A stretch of DNA of 64,000 bases, from NCBI RefSeq assembly GCF_015840915.1, contig NZ_CP060398.1, positions 1,736,001-1,800,000 on the forward strand, in the 5' to 3' direction. The notes under the pieces are model-generated. The model ran no database searches. It was not told where the DNA came from and saw nothing but the letters and a program-made list of their open reading frames with translations. This DNA comes from Synechococcus sp. CBW1002 (GTDB lineage Bacteria; Cyanobacteriota; Cyanobacteriia; PCC-6307; Cyanobiaceae). Shown in pieces: positions 39,033 through 48,828 of the stretch (position 1 is the first letter of the stretch; every line of letters begins with the position of its first letter). The position numbers and the translations under genes were made by a program.

Positions 39033-40645
39033 GCCCGGACCCCATCACCGAACGGGTGCCGCGCTGGAGTCTGCACACAGGCCAGGGCCTTGAGCATGCC
39101 GCGCGCCTTGTTGAGGGTTTCCTGGTATTCGGCGGTGGGCTGGGAATCGGCGACCAGTCCGGCGCCGGCCTGCACCTGTACCCGCCAGCCGCCGTCGGCG
39201 GCGGGGAGCACCACCATCGTTCGGATTGTGATGGCCGTGTTCAGGGCCCCTGCCAGATCCACCGCGCCATATACCCCCGAGTAGGGCCCGCGGGCGTTGG
39301 GTTCCAGCGCATGGATCAGCTGCATGGCCCGGATCTTGGGGGCACCGCTGACGGTGCCAGCCGGAAAGGAGGCCATCAGCAGATCCCAGACGTCCCGATC
39401 CGCCGCCAGCAGACCCTCCACCTGGCTGACGATGTGCATCACGTGGGAATAGCGCTCGATCACCATCAGATCGGTGACCTTGACCGTGCCTGGCCTGCAG
39501 ACCCGGCCCAGATCATTGCGGCCCAGGTCCACCAGCATCACGTGCTCGGCCCGCTCCTTCGGATCGGCCAGCAGCTCAGCCTCCAGGGCCCTGTCCTCGG
39601 TGTCATTGTCACCGCGGTGACGGGTGCCGGCGATCGGCCGCAGGGAGGCCTTGATGGCGCCACTGCCATCGCTGGCAGGCTCCGCCTTCACCATCACTTC
39701 TGGACTGGAACCGATCAGGTACCAGCCGCCGAAGTTGAAGAAGGCCATGTACGGCGAGGGGTTGACCATCCGCAGGCTGCGGTAGAGGTCAAACGGGTCC
39801 CGCATCACGTGGCTTTCGAGGCGTTGGCTCAGCACCAGCTGAAAGACGTCGCCGGCGGCGATGTGGGCGCGGGCCTGACGCACGGCATCCTCGAAGTCGG
39901 CCTGGCTGCGGTTGCTGCTGGGTGGCTCGGCCAGTTCGGCGCGATCGTTCCAGGCCAGGGTCGTCAGGCCGGAGGGCAGGGGAGCCTGCATGCGGGCCTC
40001 CAGGGCTTCGATCCGTGCGAACGCCTCCTGCCAGGCCTGGGCCGGATCGGCGCCACCGCTGAGATCGGCGTAGGACACCGCCGTGATCTGGCGTTTCACC
40101 TGGTCGAACACCAGCAGGCTGTCAGCCAGCATCCAGCAGCCATCCGGTGGCCCCAGGGGGTCGGTGGGATGGATCGGGACGGTGGGCTCGATCCAATGGA
40201 TCAGCTCATAGCCCCAGAAGCCGAACAGTTGCCCCACCGGCGGCAGGCCCGGCACCGGTGCCGGGCAGACCGGCTCCAGGGCCTGGCGCAGCTGCGTGAA
40301 GGGATTGCCGTGCAGGCTTTCGCGCCGACCGTCGCGCCAGCAGCGCTCCCCCTCCTCGCCGCGCACCGTCAGCGTCCAGAGCGGATCGCTCACCACAAAG
40401 CTCCAGCGCCCCAGGCGTTCGCCCCCTTCGACCGACTCCAGCAGCACCCCATGGTGGCTGGCCTGGCCCACCTTCAGCCAGGTGGTGAGGGGCGTCTCCA
40501 GGTCGGCGGGCCAGCGTTTCCACAGCGGCAGGAAGCTGAGGCCTGCCGCCGCCTGGGCGTGGAAGGCCTCATCGAACCACCCTCCGTCCAGGACATCCCC
40601 GTCGAGACCGGTGGTGCGCTGGCTGGGGCGCTCGGAAGGGACCAT
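39029..40645 (-). CDS. trpE: Anthranilate synthase component I
   Basis: Chorismate to anthranilate with glutamine-derived ammonia. The 538-residue protein has an N-terminal domain that would hold the tryptophan site (LLESVEGGERLGRWSF). It also has the chorismate-binding core: FQLVLSQRLE, IAGTRHRGDNDTEDRALEAEL (in part), LVDLGRNDLGRV, FPAGTVSGAPKIRAMQ and GVYGAVDLAG. The ATG at 40645 lies just beyond the psaD terminator, so psaD read-through could contribute to expression. Confidence 0.97.
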   Translation of the reverse strand: MVPSERPSQRTTGLDGDVLDGGWFDEAFHAQAAAGLSFLPLWKRWPADLETPLTTWLKVGQASHHGVLLESVEGGERLGRWSFVVSDPLWTLTVRGEEGERCWRDGRRESLHGNPFTQLRQALEPVCPAPVPGLPPVGQLFGFWGYELIHWIEPTVPIHPTDPLGPPDGCWMLADSLLVFDQVKRQITAVSYADLSGGADPAQAWQEAFARIEALEARMQAPLPSGLTTLAWNDRAELAEPPSSNRSQADFEDAVRQARAHIAAGDVFQLVLSQRLESHVMRDPFDLYRSLRMVNPSPYMAFFNFGGWYLIGSSPEVMVKAEPASDGSGAIKASLRPIAGTRHRGDNDTEDRALEAELLADPKERAEHVMLVDLGRNDLGRVCRPGTVKVTDLMVIERYSHVMHIVSQVEGLLAADRDVWDLLMASFPAGTVSGAPKIRAMQLIHALEPNARGPYSGVYGAVDLAGALNTAITIRTMVVLPAADGGWRVQVQAGAGLVADSQPTAEYQETLNKARGMLKALACVQTPARHPFGDGVRA

Positions 40646-40662
40646 TGCAGCGGCAGGCGGGC

Positions 40663-40687
40663 AAAAAAAACGGGGCGCCTAGCCCCG
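40663..40687 (-). terminator. Intrinsic terminator of psaD
   Basis: CGGGGC (40671-40676) and GCCCCG (40682-40687) form a short all-G/C stem; read on the minus strand it is followed by eight T. It lies between psaD and trpE. Confidence 0.75.
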
Positions 40688-40713
40688 CTGTTATAGGTCT
40701 TGGCCAGTACGGC

Positions 40714-41145
40714 TCAGGCGTCGAAGGTGTTCTTACCGCTGAACTTGAGAGCCGAGGGATTGGGGTTGTCGCCGATGCGACGGGGGGTGTGACCCACCAT
40801 CGAGCGCCCCTCATTCACCTTCTCGGGGAAGACACCATCTTTGGGGTGCAGATATTCGGTGTCACCGCCTGGAAAGATGCGGTAGATCTTGTAATCCTCG
40901 ATTCTAGGCTTGAACTTGGTGCGAAGTTGGGTGCCCAGGGCCAGGCACTGCTCCTTGCGGGCGAAATACATCACGTTTTCGCCTTCGTTCATCTCAGCTG
41001 CACCACCGGTGGGCAGCTCAAAGGCCTGGGCCTTGCTGCTGGTCCAGGTGATCGCGTATTTCTCTTCGGTCTCGGCGGAGTTCAGGAGGCCGCCGGTGCT
41101 GCCGATGTACTTCGGGAGTTGACCGCTCAGCGCCGTTGCTGTCAT
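40714..41145 (-). CDS. psaD: Photosystem I subunit II (PsaD)
   Basis: Stromal-side subunit of photosystem I that forms the ferredoxin docking site. The 143-residue protein starts [19 protein letters not shown] and includes [26 protein letters not shown] (in part) and the basic segment of the docking site, ending SGKNTFDA. Length is typical. Separated from the histidine kinase gene by 140 nt that should hold its promoter. Confidence 0.98.
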   Translation of the reverse strand: MTATALSGQLPKYIGSTGGLLNSAETEEKYAITWTSSKAQAFELPTGGAAEMNEGENVMYFARKEQCLALGTQLRTKFKPRIEDYKIYRIFPGGDTEYLHPKDGVFPEKVNEGRSMVGHTPRRIGDNPNPSALKFSGKNTFDA

Positions 41146-41285
41146 AGCTGTTCCTGGATGGGGAGTCGGCAGACCGTTTCAGGCGGAAGCTAGCACCGTG
41201 ATTTTCGAGGTTCCGCCACCCTCTCGGCAGTCTTCACACCCGTCAACAAACCGTCCGATCGCCAGGGCGCCCGAGACCCGCCCGT

Positions 41286-42659
41286 TCAGCAGACGGGGAA
41301 GAAGACCGTGATATCGCTGCCGGAGCGCTCCGCCAGCCGTCCGCCCAGCCGATGGAACAGCCGCTGGGTGGCCTGCCGGCTGAGCTGCAGGCTGCCGGTT
41401 TCGGGGTCCCAGCTCAGCACGGGTCCCACCCGTCGATGGTCTTCGGGACGCTGGGGGCGGGTTCCTTCGCTGCAGATCTGCAACTTGAGCCGATTGCCGG
41501 CAGGTTGGAGGCTGAGGCGCACGCGGCTGCCGCCGCTGAGGCCGCGGCTGAAGCGGTCCACCAGGCCGCCCAGCATCGTTTCCAGCCGGCTCGGATCGCT
41601 CAGCACCGGTGGCAGCTCGTCGGGCACCTGCAGCTCGAACTGCAGGCCGCGCCGTTCCAGCTGGCGCTGCCACAGAGGTTCCAGCTGGCGCAGCAGCGCA
41701 CTCAGATCGGTGCGGGCCAGCCGTTCCCGTTCGCCATGGCCGCTCTCGTCGCTCTCGGGCTGGCTCTGCAGCTCAGCGGCATGAAAGATCAGGCCGAAGC
41801 GATCGATCTGCTCGTTGCATTCGCCGTCGATCTGTTCGAGGCGCTCGCGCACCACGGCGGAGAGATCGCTGCGGCGCAGCAGCGAGCGGATCAGGGTCCG
41901 GATCGTGGCCAGGGGGGTCCGCACCTCATGGGTGAGCGCCTCCAGCAGGGCCAGTTCGCTGCTCACCGCCCGTGGGGTCTCGGCCCGGTTGCCGCCATGC
42001 ACCAGCGGCTGCAGGGTGAGGCTGGGGGCGATCGTTCCAAGCCGCTCCGCCATCCTCGGCCAGAACTGCAGGGCGACATCTTCGGCATTGGCCAGGGGGC
42101 CCAGTTCCCGCAGGGCGCGGCGCAGCTCTGCGGCGGCGCTGGGGCGCTGCTGCTGCAGGCGCCGATCCAGCAGCGACAGGGCGGCCGAAAGGCCGGCTGG
42201 ATCGAAGCGGGCCACCAGTCGCCGCTCCCGGGGCGGACCATCCAGGCAGAGGGCCACCTGCAGGCGTGGCGTGATCAGCAACAGCAGGGGATCGCTGCCG
42301 TCGTCGTCGCTGAGCTGCAGCCGCTCGAACCCGGGAAGTTGTCCAGGCGCTGGCGTGCCCCTTGACCCGGCGGCGCCGGGCAGCAGGGGAGCGACGGAGC
42401 CCCGCAGTCGCTCGAGGCTGTCCGGTGCCCACACCCAGCCCTTGAGGTGGAGCAGCAGCTCCGGCTCGTAGAGGGCGGGCAGGGGTGCCGCCAGCCAGAG
42501 GCCCCGCAACGGGAGCTGCGGCAGCAGGAAATCCTCCTGAAGGGTGGCCAGGGCCGCCCACCACTGGCGGCGCACACCGTCTTCGTCGCTGTGGCCCGCC
42601 GGTACGGCGGCGGACAGGCTCTGGCGTAATGCCGACAATGTCGTGGAGCCGTGCTCCAT
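41286..42659 (-). CDS. Histidine-kinase-like protein with degenerate ATPase domain
   Basis: A 457-residue cytoplasmic protein. The dimerisation/phosphoacceptor helix is clear: EALTHEVRTPLATIRTLIRS with His244. The N-terminal ~230 residues have no transmembrane segment and resemble a GAF- or DICT-like sensor region without obvious ligands. The C-terminal domain keeps the overall pattern, but the N-box Asn (here GGLVDRFSRG) and the DxGxG G1 box (here ICSEGTRPQ) are not recognisable, so ATP binding is doubtful. The ATG at 42659 shares its A with the rodA stop (TGATG), implying coupling with rodA. Confidence 0.7.
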   Translation of the reverse strand: MEHGSTTLSALRQSLSAAVPAGHSDEDGVRRQWWAALATLQEDFLLPQLPLRGLWLAAPLPALYEPELLLHLKGWVWAPDSLERLRGSVAPLLPGAAGSRGTPAPGQLPGFERLQLSDDDGSDPLLLLITPRLQVALCLDGPPRERRLVARFDPAGLSAALSLLDRRLQQQRPSAAAELRRALRELGPLANAEDVALQFWPRMAERLGTIAPSLTLQPLVHGGNRAETPRAVSSELALLEALTHEVRTPLATIRTLIRSLLRRSDLSAVVRERLEQIDGECNEQIDRFGLIFHAAELQSQPESDESGHGERERLARTDLSALLRQLEPLWQRQLERRGLQFELQVPDELPPVLSDPSRLETMLGGLVDRFSRGLSGGSRVRLSLQPAGNRLKLQICSEGTRPQRPEDHRRVGPVLSWDPETGSLQLSRQATQRLFHRLGGRLAERSGSDITVFFPVC

Positions 42660-43951
42660 CACCAGCGCCCGCGGCTGGCACGGGACTGGCGGTTCACCGA
42701 GGCGCACAGGCCGAGGGCCATGAAGTTCACCAACATGGCGAATCGCCCGTAACTCAGCCACGGCAGGGGAATGCCGGTGATCGGTCCGAGGCCGATGGTC
42801 ATGTTGATGTTCACCACCACCTGGAACATCAGCATCGCCCCGACTCCCACCACCACAAGGGATTCGAAATCACTGGTGGCTTTGCCGGCGATCTGCAGCA
42901 ACCGCCACATGAGCAGGGCAAAGCCCGCCACTACAAGCATGGATCCCAGAAATCCGGTCTCCTCGCCCAGGGCGCTGAAGATGAAATCGGTGTGCTGTTC
43001 AGGGATGAAGCGCAGCTTGGTGAGGTTGCCCTGCATCAATCCGGTGCCCCAGAGTCCACCGGAGCCAATGCCCACCTTGCTCTGAAGCAGGTGATAGCCG
43101 CCGCCGAGAGGATCCTTGGACGGGTCGAGGAACATCACCAACCGATCCTGTTGGTGGGGCTTGAGGCCGTGGCTCCACAGCCATGGGGTGGCAACGGCAA
43201 ACAGGCCCTGCACAGCCAGCACCACCGTGAGGGCCAGCCGCTTCCAGGGCAGGGAGCGCCAGGCGATCACCCCCATCAGCGGGATCCAGCCGGTCAGGGC
43301 CCAGGGCAGGGTGCCCGACAGGATGGCTGTGAACAGAGGGGAGAGCAGCAGCAGCACCCAGGCCAGGGGCATGCCGGCCCAGAACAGCATGGTGAGCAGC
43401 ACGGCACCGAACACCAGCGAGGTGCCCAGGTCCGGCTGGATGAACACCAGGATCCAGGGCAGGCCGATCACCATCGTCGGGCGCAGCAGATCGACCGGCC
43501 GCTCCACCGGGTAGCGCGACAGCACGCCGGCCAGCAGCAGGATCGCCGCCAGCTTGGCGAATTCAGAGGGTTGAACGTAGAAGCCACCGATGTTGATCCA
43601 GCTCTGGGCCCCCAGGGCGGAGGTGCCGATCACGCGAACGGCGATCAGGCTGGCCACGGTGAGGCCGTAGATCGGCCACTGCAGGCTTTGCAGGCGCCTC
43701 AGCGGAACCCGGGCGAGCAGGAGGGCCAGACCCATTCCCACCGCTGCTGTGATCCAGTGCTGATACCACTCGGCGTAGGCGGCCTGGCGCTGGGTGCTGG
43801 CGATCAGAATTCCCGACACCAGGGTCATCGCCAGGGGAATACCCCAGAGGATCAGGTCCACGTCCTGCAGGGGGCGACGGCGCCAGGCCCGCCGCTTCGA
43901 GAACAGGCCGCGGCGGCCCGCCGCGCTGGAGCGGGCCAGGGCGCTGACCAT
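42659..43951 (-). CDS. rodA: Rod shape-determining protein RodA
   Basis: SEDS-family peptidoglycan glycosyltransferase of the elongasome. The 430-residue protein has about ten transmembrane helices and the family segments GGFYVQPSEFAKLAAILLLAG, FIQPDLGTSLVFGAVLLTMLF (in part), QSKVGIGSGGLWGTGLMQG and FIPEQHTDFIFSALGEETGFLG. It begins 3 nt after mrp and overlaps the histidine-kinase-like gene by 1 nt, so the three genes form one operon. Confidence 0.95.
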   Translation of the reverse strand: MVSALARSSAAGRRGLFSKRRAWRRRPLQDVDLILWGIPLAMTLVSGILIASTQRQAAYAEWYQHWITAAVGMGLALLLARVPLRRLQSLQWPIYGLTVASLIAVRVIGTSALGAQSWINIGGFYVQPSEFAKLAAILLLAGVLSRYPVERPVDLLRPTMVIGLPWILVFIQPDLGTSLVFGAVLLTMLFWAGMPLAWVLLLLSPLFTAILSGTLPWALTGWIPLMGVIAWRSLPWKRLALTVVLAVQGLFAVATPWLWSHGLKPHQQDRLVMFLDPSKDPLGGGYHLLQSKVGIGSGGLWGTGLMQGNLTKLRFIPEQHTDFIFSALGEETGFLGSMLVVAGFALLMWRLLQIAGKATSDFESLVVVGVGAMLMFQVVVNINMTIGLGPITGIPLPWLSYGRFAMLVNFMALGLCASVNRQSRASRGRW

Positions 43952-43954
43952 GGA

Positions 43955-45040
43955 TCAGGCCGCCGCCGGAGTGAGCGCCATCATCCGATCGGCCAGGGCC
44001 ATGAAGGCCTGGGCCGTCGCCGATTCAGGGGCGCTGATCACAACAGGCAGGCCGCTGTCACCGCCCTCGCGCACGCTCATTTCCAGGGGCAGTTCCGCCA
44101 GCAGGGGCACACCGGCTTCATCGGCGAGGCGCTGGCCGCCACCGCTGCCGAACAGGGCGTAGTGCTTGTCCGGCGCATCGGGGGGGATGAAGGCACTCAT
44201 GTTCTCCACCACGCCGAGCACGGTCACGCCCATCTGCAGGAACATCGCCAGGCCGCGGCGGGCATCCTGCAGCGACACCTGCTGGGGCGTGGTGACAATC
44301 ACCACCCCGGCCATCGGCACGGCCTGGGCCAGGCTCAACTGGGCATCTCCGGTGCCGGGGGGCAGGTCCACCACCAGAACGTCGCGTTCGCCCCAGTCGG
44401 CCTGATAGAGGAACTGGCGGATGATGCCGTTGAGCATCGGCCCCCGCCAGATCACCGGCTGATTCTCCTGAATCAGCAGGCCCATCGACACCATGCCGAT
44501 GCCACAGCTCTCGATCGGCACCAGAATCTGGCTGTCGCCGCTGCCGCGCACCTCGGGGGTGCGGTCGGCCACGCCGAGCATGGTGGGGGCGTTGGGGCCG
44601 TAGATGTCCGCATCCAGCAGGCCCACCCGTAGGCCTCGGCGGGCCAGGGCGCAGGCCAGGTTCACGGCCACGGTGCTCTTGCCCACGCCCCCCTTGCCGC
44701 TGCTGACGGCGATCACCTGGCGCACGCCGGGGATGGACTGCCGCTCAGGCAGCTGGCCCGGCCCATGGCCGGCGCCGCCGATCGGGGCGCCCTGCTGCAC
44801 CGGCTGGGCCAGTTCGATCTGCACGTCGTCGATCCCGTCGAGGGCCAGCAGGGCGGCACGGGCTTCGGCGACGATCCGCTCCCGCTGACCGTTGGCATAC
44901 CCCGGCAGCGCCAGCCTGAACACGGCGCGCCGTTCCTGCAGCCGCACCTGCTGGATCCACTCCAGCTCGATCAGGCCGCGGCCGCTGCCGGCATCCTGAA
45001 GGGCTTGGAGGGCGGCGTGCGCCTGGTCCGGGGTGGCCAT
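43955..45040 (-). CDS. mrp: Mrp/ApbC-type iron-sulfur carrier ATPase
   Basis: A P-loop ATPase of the Mrp/NBP35 family thought to carry Fe-S clusters to target proteins. The 361-residue protein has an N-terminal MIP18-like domain (about 1-85). The deviant Walker [13 protein letters not shown] follows, with [10 protein letters not shown] and [17 protein letters not shown]. The C-terminal CxxC that binds the bridging cluster in most homologues is not present: [15 protein letters not shown] stands where ENMSxFxCPxC is expected. Confidence 0.93.
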   Translation of the reverse strand: MATPDQAHAALQALQDAGSGRGLIELEWIQQVRLQERRAVFRLALPGYANGQRERIVAEARAALLALDGIDDVQIELAQPVQQGAPIGGAGHGPGQLPERQSIPGVRQVIAVSSGKGGVGKSTVAVNLACALARRGLRVGLLDADIYGPNAPTMLGVADRTPEVRGSGDSQILVPIESCGIGMVSMGLLIQENQPVIWRGPMLNGIIRQFLYQADWGERDVLVVDLPPGTGDAQLSLAQAVPMAGVVIVTTPQQVSLQDARRGLAMFLQMGVTVLGVVENMSAFIPPDAPDKHYALFGSGGGQRLADEAGVPLLAELPLEMSVREGGDSGLPVVISAPESATAQAFMALADRMMALTPAAA

Positions 45041-45221
45041 GCCGGCGGGTCACTGGTGGCTGGATCCTAAGGAGGGCGATGGCGGCTGCTGTCCGGCCGG
45101 GTCCGTCACCCCTGGTGAACCAGCACACGAACCCGTGACAGACGCTCTCGAAGCCTTGTCTGGGGACCCGGCGGGCTGGAATGGTGAAGCCACCTTCCCA
45201 GCCCCAGCGGTTCCCGCCTTC

Positions 45222-46247
45222 ATGGAGATGCCCCCCGCCGACTCCCGTGCCCGTGCCAAGGCCCTGCTGATGGGGCTGCAGGATTCGATCTGCGCCGGCC
45301 TGGAGCAGCTCGATGGCGAGGGCCGCTTTCAGGAAGAGAGCTGGGAGCGGCCCGAAGGCGGCGGTGGCCGCTCGCGGGTGATGAAGAACGGTCGGGTGTT
45401 CGAGCAGGGGGGCGTCAACTTCTCCGAGGTGGAGGGTGACCAGCTGCCGCCTTCGATCCTCAGCCAGCGCCCCGAGGCAGCGGGCCAGCGTTGGTTCGCG
45501 ACCGGCACCTCGATGGTGCTGCATCCGCGCAATCCGTACATCCCCACGGTTCACCTCAACTACCGCTACTTCGAGGCGGGGCCGGTGTGGTGGTTCGGCG
45601 GCGGTGCCGACCTCACCCCGTATTACCCCTTCCTGGAGGATGCCCAGCACTTCCATCAGACACTCAAGACCGCCTGCGATTCGGTGAATCCGGCCTACTA
45701 CACGGTGTTCAAGCCCTGGTGCGACGAGTATTTCTTCCTGCGCCACCGGGCTGAGACCCGCGGCGTCGGCGGCATCTTCTACGACTATCAGGATCCCGGT
45801 GGCCTGCTCTATAAGGGCCAGGATCCAGGCGGCCTGGCGGCGGGGGCCGCAACGGCGATCGGTCCGCTCCCCCAGACCTGGGAGCAGTTGTTTTCCCTGG
45901 CGAGTGCCTGTGGCAACGCCTTCCTGCCCAGTTACGTGCCGATCGCCGAGAAACGCCACGACACCCCCTACGGCGAGAGGGAGCGCGACTTCCAGCTCTA
46001 TCGCCGCGGCCGCTACGTGGAATTCAATCTGGTCTTCGACCGGGGCACGATCTTCGGGCTTCAGACCAATGGCCGTACCGAATCGATCCTGATGTCCCTG
46101 CCGCCGCTGGTGCGCTGGGAATATGGCTACACGCCTGAGGCGGGCAGCCGCGAGGCGCTGCTCACCGAGGTGTTCACCAGGCCGCAGAACTGGCTCGAGG
46201 ACTCGACCCTGGTGGAGCGCTGCCAAGCCCATCAGGCGGTGGGCTGA
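45222..46247 (+). CDS. hemF: Oxygen-dependent coproporphyrinogen III oxidase
   Basis: Aerobic decarboxylation of coproporphyrinogen III to protoporphyrinogen IX, for haem and chlorophyll. The 341-residue protein has [52 protein letters not shown] and [17 protein letters not shown]-type segments. The ATG at 45222 matches other HemF starts; a GTG at 45135 would add 29 residues. The final 74 nt overlap the 3' end of the amidase gene on the other strand. Confidence 0.96.
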   Translation: MEMPPADSRARAKALLMGLQDSICAGLEQLDGEGRFQEESWERPEGGGGRSRVMKNGRVFEQGGVNFSEVEGDQLPPSILSQRPEAAGQRWFATGTSMVLHPRNPYIPTVHLNYRYFEAGPVWWFGGGADLTPYYPFLEDAQHFHQTLKTACDSVNPAYYTVFKPWCDEYFFLRHRAETRGVGGIFYDYQDPGGLLYKGQDPGGLAAGAATAIGPLPQTWEQLFSLASACGNAFLPSYVPIAEKRHDTPYGERERDFQLYRRGRYVEFNLVFDRGTIFGLQTNGRTESILMSLPPLVRWEYGYTPEAGSREALLTEVFTRPQNWLEDSTLVERCQAHQAVG

Positions 46248-46992
46248 ACGGGCTCGCCACTCCGGCTCGGAGGGCCTCCACCACCCGGCCGGCGATCGCC
46301 TCGATCGTGGCCTGGCGGCGCTGGGGATCCCGGAGGCTGTCCTCCAGCGGACCTTCCAGCTTGCCGATTTCAAGGATGGCGATGCCGCGCCGTGGTGCTC
46401 CCAGGCCGCCCCGGTAGCCGAGGGGATAGGGGCCGAAGGCCGCGGCCAGGCTTTCATCCAGTCGCGAGCGGCTCCAGGGTCTCAGCGGTGGGATCAGCCC
46501 GGACCCCACACCATCGGGCCCGTAGGCGTCGTAGTGGATCTCGAGGGCATAGCCGCCCTGGGCCACATGGTTCCGCCCCACGCTCCAGTTGGTGCGGGGA
46601 TCATCCGCCTCGGCGATCGTGCGGGCCGGTGGCTCATAGAAGGCGATGTTGAGGCCGCTCTGGCGGCCCAGCTCCACCACCGCCCTGGCGGTGAGCAGGT
46701 TCCAGTAGAGCTCGTCCCGCATGCTGGGATCCATCGGTGCGGCACCGCCCAGATCCACGGCAGCGCCGCTGGTGCCGGATCCGTCCATCGCCTGAGAATC
46801 GGCATGGCCTGCCATCACCAGGATCGGGATGGAGGGTGTCACGGGGCGGATCCCCTGCCAGTCCTTGGCCAGACTGGAGCGCGGGCCCGTCAGGGGATCG
46901 CTGCCTGGCAGAAGGGGGGTGCGGGCTCCGGCCGCGCTCAGCAGCGGCGCCAGCAGCAGGGCCGTGAGCAGGGAGAGGCGCAGAACCCGCAT
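46174..46992 (-). CDS. Exported N-acetylmuramoyl-L-alanine amidase-like protein
   Basis: A 272-residue protein with a signal peptide ([23 protein letters not shown]). The body shows zinc-amidase-like elements in order: MAGHADSQ (His), [18 protein letters not shown] (Glu), [10 protein letters not shown] (His) and [15 protein letters not shown] (Glu). This fits the Amidase_3 fold that cleaves the peptide stem from peptidoglycan. The last ~25 residues are Pro/Ser-rich and overlap the hemF 3' end antisense. The function is inferred. Confidence 0.65.
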   Translation of the reverse strand: MRVLRLSLLTALLLAPLLSAAGARTPLLPGSDPLTGPRSSLAKDWQGIRPVTPSIPILVMAGHADSQAMDGSGTSGAAVDLGGAAPMDPSMRDELYWNLLTARAVVELGRQSGLNIAFYEPPARTIAEADDPRTNWSVGRNHVAQGGYALEIHYDAYGPDGVGSGLIPPLRPWSRSRLDESLAAAFGPYPLGYRGGLGAPRRGIAILEIGKLEGPLEDSLRDPQRRQATIEAIAGRVVEALRAGVASPFSPPPDGLGSAPPGSSPRASSAAW

Positions 46993-47092
46993 GGGGGGCA
47001 AAGGGGGAGAGGGGAAACCGTGATGGTTCGAGGGGGATGGAGTCTTTGAACGCAGGCTTGAGATCGGCGACCAGATCAGATGGGGGACCAGA

Positions 47093-47644
47093 TCAGATCG
47101 GTGAACTGAGCAGGGCGCCGTCGCTGGCCAGCTCCAATTGCGCACCCAGCTCCACTTCCAGGGCGATCAGCTCGTCGCGGTGGGCGCGCAGGCGCAAGGT
47201 GCTGCCGCTGGCCGATTCCTCATTGATCAGGCGCAACTCGACGCTCTCGGCCCGCTCGGCTCGGCGCCGGTAGACCAACCCCGCCGCCGGGCCAAGCAGG
47301 GCCAGCAACAGTGGCCACCAGCCCAGGACGGGCAGCAACTGGCGCAGCACCAGGCCGAGGCAGGCGGCGCCGATGCCGCCCAGCAGCGACAGCAGCAGCG
47401 CCAGGGCGGTGCTGGAGCCCACCTGTCCCTGGAAGCGCAGCAGCCGGAGATCCGGATCGCCGCCAGCCGATTGCCAGCCCCGCGCCGTGAGCCAGTCACT
47501 CAGGCCTTGCAACACTTCCACCGGAGGCCGCGGCGAATGCACCTCCACCACGGTGGTGCGGTCTTTGCTGGCGGCCCGCAGGAAGAACACCAGCCCGATG
47601 GCCAGCAGCAGGGTGAGCAGAAAGGTGGAACCCAGGGTGGGCAT
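47093..47644 (-). CDS. Cofactor assembly of complex C subunit B (CCB2/CCB4-like)
   Basis: Homologues of plastid CCB2/CCB4 help attach haem ci covalently to cytochrome b6. The 183-residue protein has an N-terminal membrane helix (FLLTLLLAIGLVFFLRAAS), the KDRTTVVEV segment and a hairpin of two helices (about 78-122) followed by a soluble tail. The ATG at 47644 is preferred to the frame opening at 47776, which lies over the rnd start. The match is by memory of the family, not by search. Confidence 0.65.
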   Translation of the reverse strand: MPTLGSTFLLTLLLAIGLVFFLRAASKDRTTVVEVHSPRPPVEVLQGLSDWLTARGWQSAGGDPDLRLLRFQGQVGSSTALALLLSLLGGIGAACLGLVLRQLLPVLGWWPLLLALLGPAAGLVYRRRAERAESVELRLINEESASGSTLRLRAHRDELIALEVELGAQLELASDGALLSSPI

Positions 47645-47774
47645 GGCGGGGCAAGGGAGCGTGCCGCCAGGCGGACGCGGTGTGAAGGCTCTCCATTGTG
47701 GACGGTGTGGCCAGCCCGTGGATTCCGCCGGGCAGGGCCCTCCATCACCATGGGGGAAGTCGTCTGTCGCTGCC

Positions 47775-48440
47775 ATGGCCCCGGCCCCCGGTTCCGCCCC
47801 CGCCCGTTTCGCCGTGTTCGACGGGGATCTTGATGCCGAGTGGCAGGCGCTCTACGCCGGAGCCCGGGCCCTGGCGGTGGATACGGAGGCGATGGGACTG
47901 ATTCACGGCCGCGACCGGCTCTGCCTGGTGCAGATCTGCGACGACCACGACAACGTCTGCTGCATTCGCCTGGCCCGAGGCCAGGACGCGGCGCCGCGAC
48001 TCCAGGCCCTGATGGAGAACCCGGCGATCGAAAAGGTGTTCCACTTCGCCCGCTTCGATGTGGCGGCCCTGGCTGAGAACCTCGCCATCGCGGTGGATCC
48101 GATCTTCTGCACCAAGGTGGCCAGCCGCCTGGGCCGCACCTATAGCCCCAAGCACGGTCTCAAGGATGTGGTGCAGGAGCTCGTGGGGGTGGAGCTCGAC
48201 AAGCAGGCCCAGAGTTCTGACTGGGGCCGGGTCGAAGATCTCAGCGAGGCCCAGCTGGCCTATGCCGCCGGTGATGTGCGCTACCTGCTGCCTGCCCGCG
48301 ATCAGCTTGAGACCATGCTGAAGCGGGAAGACCGCTGGGATCTGGCGCTGCGTTGCTTTGCTTGCCTGCCGGTGTTCGCCGAGCTGGATCGAAATCGCTT
48401 TCCGCTCCTGTTCGAGCACTCCAGCGGCGGCAACCGATGA
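47775..48440 (+). CDS. rnd: Ribonuclease D-type 3'-5' exonuclease
   Basis: A DEDDy exonuclease acting on tRNA or other RNA 3' ends. The 221-residue protein has the catalytic VDTEAMGL (Asp, Glu), FHFARFDVAAL (Asp) and the YAAGDVRYL Exo III motif (Tyr, Asp). It lacks the C-terminal HRDC domains of E. coli RNase D, as is common in cyanobacteria. The ATG at 47775 was chosen; the frame is open much further upstream, but over the divergent neighbour. Confidence 0.88.
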   Translation: MAPAPGSAPARFAVFDGDLDAEWQALYAGARALAVDTEAMGLIHGRDRLCLVQICDDHDNVCCIRLARGQDAAPRLQALMENPAIEKVFHFARFDVAALAENLAIAVDPIFCTKVASRLGRTYSPKHGLKDVVQELVGVELDKQAQSSDWGRVEDLSEAQLAYAAGDVRYLLPARDQLETMLKREDRWDLALRCFACLPVFAELDRNRFPLLFEHSSGGNR

Positions 48441-48510
48441 TCCGCCGGTTCTGCAGCCAGCGTCCGCCTGATCTCAGACGGTTGTCCTGGAAGGCCGTCC
48501 ACTTCCCGGT

Positions 48511-48768
48511 TCAGTCTTCATCGAGGAAGTACTCCTCACTGCTCACCGCCCCCAGCAGCGAGGAGAGCAGAGCCTCGTTGTCGACTCCACTGGCGATCAC
48601 CTCCTCCAGCATCCGTTCGGCCAGCGCCACTTTGGAGGCCACGTCCCGCAGGCCTTCCTGGCTGGCCCGCACATCCACCTTGCGCCGGGCTGAAGCGAGG
48701 CTCACTCCCAGCCGGCTGGCCAGCCGGCCGCAGGCGGCGTTGTAGGTACGGTCGGGGATGGCAACCAT
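48511..48768 (-). CDS. Small conserved hypothetical protein
   Basis: An 85-residue, probably helical, soluble protein. A basic N-terminal half (GRLASRLGVSLASARRKVDVRASQEG) precedes an acidic helical half ending SSEEYFLDED. No known domain is recognised. It is convergent with rnd (70-nt gap) and lies 60 nt upstream of the LpxB-related gene on the same strand. Confidence 0.6.
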   Translation of the reverse strand: MVAIPDRTYNAACGRLASRLGVSLASARRKVDVRASQEGLRDVASKVALAERMLEEVIASGVDNEALLSSLLGAVSSEEYFLDED

Positions 48769-48828
48769 GGGCAGAGTCTGAGGCTCCGCTCATCATCCGC
48801 CGCAGCGGCGGGGTGTCAGGGCCGGTGC

